This document shows, one piece after another, positions 6,484-11,511 of a stretch of 11,511 nt of DNA. The notes beneath the pieces are model-generated. The model saw only the letters and a program-made list of their open reading frames with translations, was not told the DNA's origin and did no database searches. The number at the start of each line of letters is the position of its first letter. The first letter of the stretch is position 1. A program made the translations under genes and the position numbers. The stretch comes from an uncultured Phenylobacterium sp. (lineage in GTDB: Bacteria; Pseudomonadota; Alphaproteobacteria; Caulobacterales; Caulobacteraceae): NCBI GenBank assembly GCA_945952355.1, contig CAMFIW010000038.1, forward strand, positions 1-11,511. The letters are read 5' to 3'.

Positions 6484-7292
6484 GCGGGGCGATGCAGGAC
6501 GACAAGCTGTCCGACTTCGACCCCCGCCAGATCACCCTGGAGGGCGCGACCAAGACCGTGCATGTGGCGGGCGAGGGTCCGGCGGTCATCGTGATGACCG
6601 AGATGCCGGGGATCAGCCCGCACGTGGCGCGCTTCGCCCGCTGGGTGCGCGACGCCGGCTTCAGCGTCTACATGCCTTCGCTGTTCGGCCGCGACGGCGC
6701 CGTGCCCCAGGCCGACGAGGGCGCCCAGGTGTTCCGCCGCGCCTGCGTCAGCGCCGAGTTCCGGGCCTTCGGGTCCGGGGCGTCGAGCCCGGTGACCATA
6801 TGGCTGCGGGCGCTGGCCCGGCTGGCGCACGCGGAGCGCGGCGGGCCCGGCGTGGGCGTGATCGGCATGTGCTTCACCGGCAATTTCGCGCTGTCCATGA
6901 CGCTGGAGCCGGCGGTGCTGGCGCCGGTGCTGTCGCAGCCTTCGCTGCCGATGGACGAGCCGGCTGGGCTGGACATCTCGCCGGAGGATCTTGCCGCCGT
7001 TCGCGCCCGGCTCGACCGGGAGGACCTGACCGTGATGGGCTACCGGTTCGCGGGCGACCTGATCTGCCGGGCTGAGCGGTTCGCGGCCTTGAGCCAGGCG
7101 CTCGGCGACCGGTTCGTGGGCCGGACCCTGCCCGACAGCGCGGCCCATCCCGAGCCGCCGCCGTTCTTCGAGAAGCACGTACCCTATCCGCACAGCGTGG
7201 TGACCGCGCACCTGATCGATGAGGCCGGCCAGCCGACCCTCGCCGCGCGGGACGAGATCCTCGGCTTCTTCAAGACGCGGCTGGGGGCCTAG
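6480..7292 (+). CDS. Dienelactone hydrolase family protein
   Basis: A 270-aa alpha/beta hydrolase of the dienelactone hydrolase family, cytoplasmic. The nucleophile is Cys131 in IGMCFTGN, matching the G-x-C motif of the family. Glu41 in TEMPGISPHV corresponds to the glutamate that activates the cysteine in Pseudomonas DLH. Asp193 (FAGDLICRAER) and His238 or His244 (YPHSVVTAH) are candidates for the rest of the triad; the choice is uncertain. Classical DLH opens dienelactones in chlorocatechol degradation, but the family is broad. AAGGGG lies seven bases before the ATG, which overlaps the tautomerase stop; the next gene starts two bases after the stop. A second in-frame ATG at 6492 is possible but less well placed. 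Confidence 0.87.
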   Translation: MSGAMQDDKLSDFDPRQITLEGATKTVHVAGEGPAVIVMTEMPGISPHVARFARWVRDAGFSVYMPSLFGRDGAVPQADEGAQVFRRACVSAEFRAFGSGASSPVTIWLRALARLAHAERGGPGVGVIGMCFTGNFALSMTLEPAVLAPVLSQPSLPMDEPAGLDISPEDLAAVRARLDREDLTVMGYRFAGDLICRAERFAALSQALGDRFVGRTLPDSAAHPEPPPFFEKHVPYPHSVVTAHLIDEAGQPTLAARDEILGFFKTRLGA

Positions 7293-7294
7293 CC

Positions 7295-7576
7295 GTGCCC
7301 CATGTGCTGATCGTCCACGAGGTCGAGGACTACAAGGCGTGGAAGGCGGCCTTCGACGCCGCCGCCGACCTCCGGCGGGCCGCGGGCGAGGTGACGTTCC
7401 AGGTGCTGTGCTCGGACCTCGACTGGAACCGCGTGGTGCATTTCTCGCGCTGGCGCGACCTCGCGGCGGCGCGGCGATTCTTCGAGTCGCCGGAGGTCGC
7501 GGAGATCCGGCGGCGGGCCGGAGTGAGAGCGCCTGAGTTCCTCTATCTGGAGGAGCTGGATCGCGGGGTGCTGTAG
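7295..7576 (+). CDS. Small dimeric alpha/beta-barrel protein (ABM-like)
   Basis: A 93-aa protein with the pattern of antibiotic-biosynthesis-monooxygenase/cyclase-like ferredoxin folds. Cues are strand MPHVLIVHEV, helix EDYKAWKAAFDAAADLRR (11-28), strand VTFQVLC, strand NRVVHFSRW, helix LAAARRFFESPEVAEIRRR and strand EFLYLEEL. These folds form dimers that act on or bind small molecules; no catalytic residues can be assigned. It must start with GTG at 7295, as no ATG is in frame nearby. GGGGG (7283..7287) stands seven bases upstream. Two bases separate it from the hydrolase stop, so it is the third gene of the tautomerase operon. A structured repeat follows directly. Confidence 0.8.
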   Translation: MPHVLIVHEVEDYKAWKAAFDAAADLRRAAGEVTFQVLCSDLDWNRVVHFSRWRDLAAARRFFESPEVAEIRRRAGVRAPEFLYLEELDRGVL

Positions 7577-7584
7577 GACGCTGT

Positions 7585-7806
7585 CCTCTCCCCTTGAGGG
7601 GGAGAGGGTAGGGTGAGGGGGATATCCCGAGCGTTTCAGCCGACGCCTTTCGGCGTCCTTCGCCGCTGCGCGACCCTGCCCGCGCTACGCGCGGGCGTTC
7701 CTCACGGCGATCGACAAATCGTTGTCGATCGCATGCGGCTCGCAAGCACGAGCCGCCGTTCGTCACCCCCTCACCCCACCCTCTCCCCGCAAGGGCGGGG
7801 CGAGGG
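7585..7806. repeat. 222-bp inverted-repeat element with hairpins and G-quadruplex-capable ends
   Basis: The ends are near-perfect inverted copies: 7599..7621 (GGGGAGAGGGTAGGGTGAGG and three more G) against 7766..7788, 22 of 23 matching. Each end also carries its own hairpin, 7585..7593 with 7599..7607, and 7779..7788 with 7797..7806. The core holds four more perfect stems: 7642..7657 (6 bp), 7678..7696 (7 bp), 7707..7732 (11 bp, loop ATCG) and 7735..7756 (8 bp). The outer motif has four G-tracts and could form a G-quadruplex in the sense strand of both convergent transcripts. No coding frame or T-run is convincing. Similar G-rich hairpin repeats are common in GC-rich proteobacterial intergenic DNA, from memory. 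It may serve as a bidirectional terminator or be a MITE-like unit. Confidence 0.8.
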
Positions 7807-7814
7807 CAAGAATC

Positions 7815-8351
7815 CTAAGGCTGCGCGTGGGTCTTCTGCTTGGCGCGGAGCCTGGCGAGCTCGGCCTGGTGGGCGGCCTTGGACTTCGGGGTGACGGCCG
7901 CCGCGGCCGGGTGGTCGCGGCGCCACTTGGCGAAGGCGGCGTCCTCGTCGGCGCCGGCCTTGGCGATGGCGGCCTTGTCGCCGCTCTTGAGCGCCTCCCG
8001 CCGCTCGGCCTGTTCGGCGAAGGGGGAGGTGTCGTCGGTCCGCTTGCGCGCGGCCTCGCGGGCCGAGGCTTCGCTCGCCGCCTTGCTGGCCGGGGTGACG
8101 GCGGCGGCGGCCGGGTGGTCGCGACGCCACCTGGCGAAGGCGGCGTCTTCGTCGGCGGTGGCCTTGGCGATGGCGGCCTTGTCGCCGCTCTTGATCGCGG
8201 CGGCGCGCCGGACCTGGGCCTCGTGGGGCGTGAGCGTTTCGCCGGCGGCCGCGGCTTCTGCGGGGCCGGGCCTCGGCCCGGCGGGCTGGGCGAGGGCGGT
8301 GGCCGGCGGGGCGGCGGACAGGACGAGCAGGGCGGCGAGATGGGACTTCAT
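7815..8351 (-). CDS. Exported Ala/Lys-rich protein with a duplicated internal segment, function unknown
   Basis: A 178-aa protein. MKSHLAALLVLSAAPPATALAQ is a signal peptide with likely cleavage after ALA (about residue 21), so it should be periplasmic. The mature part contains two copies of a 39-residue segment, 54-92 and 122-160, 68 residues apart and about 36/39 identical, including KSGDKAAIAKA, ADEDAAFA and WRRDHPAAAAVTP. The tail is basic (LARLRAKQKTHAQP). No domain is recognised; composition suggests helical, charged repeats. The start at 8351 is chosen because it makes the signal peptide N-terminal and has GGAG eight bases upstream; longer frames upstream add low-complexity Arg-rich sequence. 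Convergent with the tautomerase operon across the 7585..7806 element. Confidence 0.75.
   Translation of the reverse strand: MKSHLAALLVLSAAPPATALAQPAGPRPGPAEAAAAGETLTPHEAQVRRAAAIKSGDKAAIAKATADEDAAFARWRRDHPAAAAVTPASKAASEASAREAARKRTDDTSPFAEQAERREALKSGDKAAIAKAGADEDAAFAKWRRDHPAAAAVTPKSKAAHQAELARLRAKQKTHAQP
7872..8192 (-). repeat. Tandem duplication inside the exported protein gene
   Basis: Two 117-bp copies, 8076..8192 and 7872..7988, in the same orientation and frame with a 204-bp period. By hand count they differ at about 13 positions, roughly 89% identical, and several differences are silent. The segment between them (7989..8075) is unlike either copy. This indicates a fairly recent in-frame duplication of 68 codons or of the core alone. 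Confidence 0.85.
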
Positions 8352-8506
8352 GGTGGAGACTCCAGCACACTTGGACTCTGACCCGCCGCAACCGCCAGGC
8401 GGCGACCGATGTTCCACACATCTGCGTTGGCGCCGGAACCGGCCGCGCCGCGCCGGGTTTGAGACCGGCTCCCGCGATTCCATCGCCGGGGCGTGGAGGC
8501 GTGCGT

Positions 8507-8779
8507 ATGCGTTCTGTCGAGTTCCTGGTCTCCCCGATCACGGGCGGCTGGATGGTGAAGGGCGGCCCCGACCTGGAGCCGCTGGTGTTTCGTTCCGGCG
8601 GCCGGGCCGAGGCCAAGGCGGTGGCGATGGCCCAGGCGATGACCGCCGCCGGGGTCGACACCCAGGTGGTGATCCTGGATCGTTCCGGTCAGATGGTCGG
8701 GACCAAGCGGTTCTGGGCGCGGGAGGACGGCGGCCTCGCCGGGCCGGGCGCTCCGGAACCGGGCCTGGCCGTCGCCTGA
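8507..8779 (+). CDS. Small DUF2188-like protein
   Basis: A 90-aa protein. SPITGGWMVKGGPDLEPLVFRSGGRAEAKAVAMAQAM followed by TQVVILDRSGQMVGTKRF has the strand-helix-strand look of DUF2188: a G-W-x-V strand, a helix beginning with Ala/Glu-Ala, then a strand with D-x-x-G. The last 20 residues are Gly/Pro/Ala-rich and probably disordered. GGAGG at 8495..8499, seven bases before the ATG, fixes the start; a longer frame begins at 8459 without such a site. It is divergent from the exported repeat protein and 83 bases upstream of the amidohydrolase. The function of the family is not known to me. Confidence 0.65.
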   Translation: MRSVEFLVSPITGGWMVKGGPDLEPLVFRSGGRAEAKAVAMAQAMTAAGVDTQVVILDRSGQMVGTKRFWAREDGGLAGPGAPEPGLAVA

Positions 8780-8862
8780 CGCGGCGCGATCCCCGCTAGA
8801 CGGACGTTACGGCGCCCTCCGACCATCGACGCCTTCGACAGCGTCAGTCAGCGAGCGCGGCC

Positions 8863-10635
8863 ATGTACGACACCATCATCCGGGGCGGGACGATCTATGA
8901 CGGCAGCGGGGGCGAGCCCGTGGTCGGGGACGTGGCGATCCGCGACGGGGTGATCGTCGCCGTGGGCGGCGCGATCCGCGAGCCGGCGAAGCAGGAGATC
9001 GACGCGAAGGGCGCGATCGTCACCCCGGCCTGGGTCGACATCCACACCCACTATGACGGCCAGGTGACCTGGGACGAGGATATGAACCCCTCGGCCAGCC
9101 ACGGGGTCGGCACCATCGTGATGGGCAATTGCGGCGTCGGCTTCGCCCCGGTGCCGCCGGGTGGCCAGAAGGCCCTGATCGAGCTGATGGAGGGGGTGGA
9201 GGACATTCCCGGCACGGCGCTCTACGAGGGCATGCCCTGGGGCGCCTGGGAGACCTATCCGCAGTATCTCGACTACCTGGCCAGCCGCAAATACGCGCTG
9301 AACGTGGCCTCGATGATCGCCCACGGGGCGGTGCGCAACTATGTCATGGGCGAGGGGCGCGGCAACGCCGACGCCACCGAGGCCGAGGTGGGCGAGATCG
9401 CCGGCATCGTCGAGGAGGCGCTGCGGGCCGGGGCGGTCGGGTTCTCGACCTCGCGGATCATGGGCCACAAGTCGATCCACGGCGATCAGGTGCCCGGCAC
9501 CTTCGCGCCGGAAGCCGAGCTGATGGCGGTGGCGGGCGCCTTCCGCAAGGTGGGGGCCGGCGTGCTGCAGCTGATCCCGGCCGGGACCCTGGGCACGGAG
9601 GGCGAGCACACGCCGCTGGAGGCCGAGGTCGACATGATCTGCCGGCTGAGCGCCGAGGCGGAGCGTCCGGCGACCTTCACCCTGTTCGAGACCTTCGCCG
9701 ACCGAACCCAGGCGCACCGCGTCCTGGACCAGGTGAAGGGACACAATCGCGCGGGCTCGCGGGTGTTCCCGCAGGTGGGCAGCCGGCCGACCGGCTTCGT
9801 GTTCAGCCTGGGCTCCTATCACCCGTTCATGGCCAAGCCGTCCTATCTGGCCCTGGCGCACCTGCCGGCGGCGGAGCGGGCCAAGGCGCTGCGCGATCCG
9901 GCGGTGAAGGCGAGAATCCTGGCCGAGGAGAACGTGCCGCCGGCCCTGCCGGGGACCATGGAGGCCCTGATCCCCAATGTGCCGTTCCCGATGGAGCAGA
10001 CCTTCCCGCTGAGCGAGGAGGAGAGCTACGAGCCGTTGCTGGAGGAGAGCTTCCAGGCGCTGGCGCAGGCCCAGGGAATCGCCGACGGGCGTTCGGCGCT
10101 CTACGACCACCTTGTGGGCGGGGACGGCAGCGACTTCGCGGTCGCCTTCTTCACCGGCTATTCGGCCTACACCCTGGACGGGCTGCGCGAGCTGCAGCTC
10201 GACGAGGCGACGGTGGTGGGGCTGTCGGACGGCGGGGCGCATGTGGGCGCGATCTTCGACGCGGTGAACCCGACCTATCAGCTGACCTACTGGGCGCGGG
10301 ATCGCCAGCGCGGGCCGACCCTGCCGCTGTCCCACGTGATCAACCGCCAGACGCGGCGCAACGCCGAGCTGTTCGGCCTGACCGACCGCGGGCTGATCGC
10401 GCCGGGGCTGCGGGCCGACCTCAACGTCATCGACTTCGACGGGCTGAAGCTCGGGGCCATGCAGTTCCACCACGACCTGCCGGCCGGCGGGGCGCGGCTG
10501 CTGCAGACCGCCAAGGGCTATCTGGCGACCCTGATCGGCGGCGAGGTGACCCGGCGGTTCGACCAGGACACCGGGGCGCGTCCGGGCCGCCTGACCCGCG
10601 GCCAGGGCGCCCGGATGGCGATGGCGGCGGAATAG
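8863..10635 (+). CDS. D-aminoacylase-like amidohydrolase
   Basis: A 590-aa metal-dependent amidohydrolase of the N-acyl-D-amino-acid deacylase group, which hydrolyses N-acyl groups or related amides. The N-terminal beta-sandwich ([14 protein letters not shown], then [12 protein letters not shown]) leads into [10 protein letters not shown] (58-67) with metal ligands His61 and His63. Cys90 in [10 protein letters not shown] matches the metal-binding cysteine of D-aminoacylases. SDGGAH (455-460) holds the conserved Asp456 of the barrel's end. The C-terminal part ([19 protein letters not shown]) closes the sandwich. At 590 aa it is longer than the ~480-aa characterised D-aminoacylases but normal for proteins annotated this way in alphaproteobacteria. 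No signal peptide. The ribosome site before the ATG is weak. Actual substrate unknown. Confidence 0.88.
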   Translation: MYDTIIRGGTIYDGSGGEPVVGDVAIRDGVIVAVGGAIREPAKQEIDAKGAIVTPAWVDIHTHYDGQVTWDEDMNPSASHGVGTIVMGNCGVGFAPVPPGGQKALIELMEGVEDIPGTALYEGMPWGAWETYPQYLDYLASRKYALNVASMIAHGAVRNYVMGEGRGNADATEAEVGEIAGIVEEALRAGAVGFSTSRIMGHKSIHGDQVPGTFAPEAELMAVAGAFRKVGAGVLQLIPAGTLGTEGEHTPLEAEVDMICRLSAEAERPATFTLFETFADRTQAHRVLDQVKGHNRAGSRVFPQVGSRPTGFVFSLGSYHPFMAKPSYLALAHLPAAERAKALRDPAVKARILAEENVPPALPGTMEALIPNVPFPMEQTFPLSEEESYEPLLEESFQALAQAQGIADGRSALYDHLVGGDGSDFAVAFFTGYSAYTLDGLRELQLDEATVVGLSDGGAHVGAIFDAVNPTYQLTYWARDRQRGPTLPLSHVINRQTRRNAELFGLTDRGLIAPGLRADLNVIDFDGLKLGAMQFHHDLPAGGARLLQTAKGYLATLIGGEVTRRFDQDTGARPGRLTRGQGARMAMAAE

Positions 10636-10657
10636 GCGCACCGGCGGCGGGCCCGGC

Positions 10658-11401
10658 TCACCGCCTGACGGCCTCGATCAGGAAGCGGGTGTAGGTGAAG
10701 GCCAGCGGCTGGCCGGCCTCGACGCGCGCGTGCAGCGCTTCCAGCGCGGCGCGGTGGCGATCGAGGTCGAAGCCCTGGACGACCCAGGGCACGGCCTTCA
10801 GAAAATAGACGATCGCGCCGACGTCGGCGAAGGCGACCGAGCCTCGCCAGGCCTCGCCGCGGCGGATCTCGCAGCCGAGGTCGGCGAACTGGCGCGCGAT
10901 CTGGTCGAGCGTGTTGTGTGGGGCCACGAGGGGCGCGTCGAAGTGGGCGCAGAGGTCGGCCAAGTTATCGCCGGCCACCTGCTGGGACAGGAAGACGCCG
11001 CCGGGCTTGAGGATCCGGTGCATCTCCGCCGGCCGGAAGCCGCCGTGGCGGTTCAGCACGAGGTCGAAGCTCTGGTCGGGGAAGGGCATGCCCGAGCGGG
11101 TGTTGGCCTGATGCACCGCGACGCCCAGGGGCGCGAGGCGGCGGCGGGCGACCGGCACGTTCGGCGGATAGCCCTCGACCGCGGTGACCCGGCCGGTGAA
11201 GGGCGCGAAGCTCGCCAGCACCTCGCCGCCGCCGGTGGCGATGTCGAGCGCCTCGGCGGCGCGGCCGAGCGCGGCGCGGGCGAGAGCCGGATAGTCCCAG
11301 GCCGGCTCGGCCTCGGTCATACGGTCCTTGAGATAGGCGAAGTCCCACCCCTCGAACGGCGCGGCGGCGTCGCGGACCCATTGGTCGAAGGCGGCGGTCA
11401 T
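10658..11401 (-). CDS. Class I SAM-dependent methyltransferase
   Basis: A 247-aa Rossmann-fold methyltransferase. Motif I is ALDIATGGGEV (51-61). The acidic residue closing strand two is Glu76 in VTAVEGYPPN, and MPFPDQSFDLVLNRHGGF (105-122) supplies the following motif. RILKPGGVFLSQQV (129-142) is the usual helix and strand of small-molecule and RNA methyltransferases. The substrate cannot be inferred. GAGGGA stands about six bases before the ATG. It converges with the amidohydrolase with only 22 bases between stops and no clear terminator. The upstream region is cut short by the contig end. Confidence 0.88.
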   Translation of the reverse strand: MTAAFDQWVRDAAAPFEGWDFAYLKDRMTEAEPAWDYPALARAALGRAAEALDIATGGGEVLASFAPFTGRVTAVEGYPPNVPVARRRLAPLGVAVHQANTRSGMPFPDQSFDLVLNRHGGFRPAEMHRILKPGGVFLSQQVAGDNLADLCAHFDAPLVAPHNTLDQIARQFADLGCEIRRGEAWRGSVAFADVGAIVYFLKAVPWVVQGFDLDRHRAALEALHARVEAGQPLAFTYTRFLIEAVRR

Positions 11402-11489
11402 GGAAGTCCCTCGGCGAAGGGCGCGATCCTCCGTCAGGGCGGGATGCGCGCCAAGCCTGTTGACTCGCTTTCATGTGTCAGGTATTTCT

Positions 11490-11511
11490 CTGTCTCTTAT
11501 ACACATCTCCG
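11490..11511 (+). other. Nextera transposase adapter remnant (sequencing artefact)
   Basis: CTGTCTCTTATACACATCT (11490..11508) is exactly the complement of the 19-bp Tn5 mosaic end used in Illumina Nextera libraries. It is followed by CCG, as in the read-2 (i7-side) adapter. It lies at the extreme end of the window. It is library DNA left in the assembly, not a genomic transposon end. Confidence 0.97.

Noticed and set aside
8408..8422. GATGT-N5-ACATC inverted repeat in the divergent gap before the DUF2188-like gene
   Set aside because: It is a single short 5-bp repeat with no second copy or promoter context; chance is the simpler reading.
8848..10641. A 597-codon open frame on the minus strand, antisense to the amidohydrolase
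   Set aside because: It is the mirror of a GC-rich gene with strong third-position bias. Its product is His/Arg/Gln-rich with no domain, whereas the plus-strand product has a full amidohydrolase motif set.
10636..10657. Possible terminator between the amidohydrolase and the methyltransferase
   Set aside because: Only a five-pair GGCGG/CCGCC stem with a long loop and no T-run; too weak to call.
11490..11508. Tn5-type transposon end
   Set aside because: The match is exactly the library mosaic end, continues into adapter bases and lies at the sequence terminus, so it is an artefact.

Overview
The window looks like chromosomal DNA of a high-GC alphaproteobacterium, most likely Caulobacteraceae (Phenylobacterium or Caulobacter type). 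The grounds are the strong G/C third-position bias, the etfB-etfA and 3-hydroxybutyryl-CoA dehydrogenase genes, and GC-rich palindromic intergenic repeats of the kind I associate with that group. No search was run, so the placement is inference. The last 22 bases are not genomic: they match the Illumina Nextera transposase adapter, so the right edge is an untrimmed contig end.

Layout, left to right. (1) etfB-etfA (107..1797, +) encode the two subunits of electron transfer flavoprotein and end in a good intrinsic terminator. A TGC/GCA-rich inverted-repeat region precedes etfB. (2) A three-gene block (1930..3700) holds a four-helix membrane protein (+) facing a minus-strand operon of an HLD-I-type haloalkane dehalogenase and a DUF1330 protein. 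The facing genes overlap at their stop codons, and both transcription units carry the same 21-bp upstream element, TGACAC-N5-GTGCCAATAT. (3) 3-hydroxybutyryl-CoA dehydrogenase (3949..4827, +) follows, then a two-armed palindromic repeat. (4) A GlxA/AraC-type regulator (4985..5923, -) is divergent from a tight operon of a fused 4-oxalocrotonate-tautomerase-like protein, a dienelactone-hydrolase-like protein and a small dimeric alpha/beta-barrel protein (6019..7576, +). (5) A 222-bp highly structured element (7585..7806) separates that operon from a convergent exported protein with a recent internal duplication (7815..8351, -). (6) A small DUF2188-like protein (8507..8779, +), a D-aminoacylase-like amidohydrolase (8863..10635, +) and a class I methyltransferase (10658..11401, -) complete the window.

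Functionally, etfBA and the dehydrogenase belong to acyl-CoA oxidation and butyrate/PHB-type metabolism. ETF takes electrons from acyl-CoA dehydrogenases, and the dehydrogenase handles the 3-hydroxyacyl-CoA step. The dehalogenase block seems to sit between these two related units and to have its own control. The GlxA-flanked operon looks like an uncharacterised small-molecule catabolic unit. The strongest new signals are the shared element of the dehalogenase block, the paired TGC-N3-GCA sites before etfB and the dehydrogenase, the inverted-repeat/G-quadruplex element, and the terminal adapter. No RNA genes, CRISPR arrays, transposases or prophage genes were seen, and no stretch over 300 bases lacks a gene.
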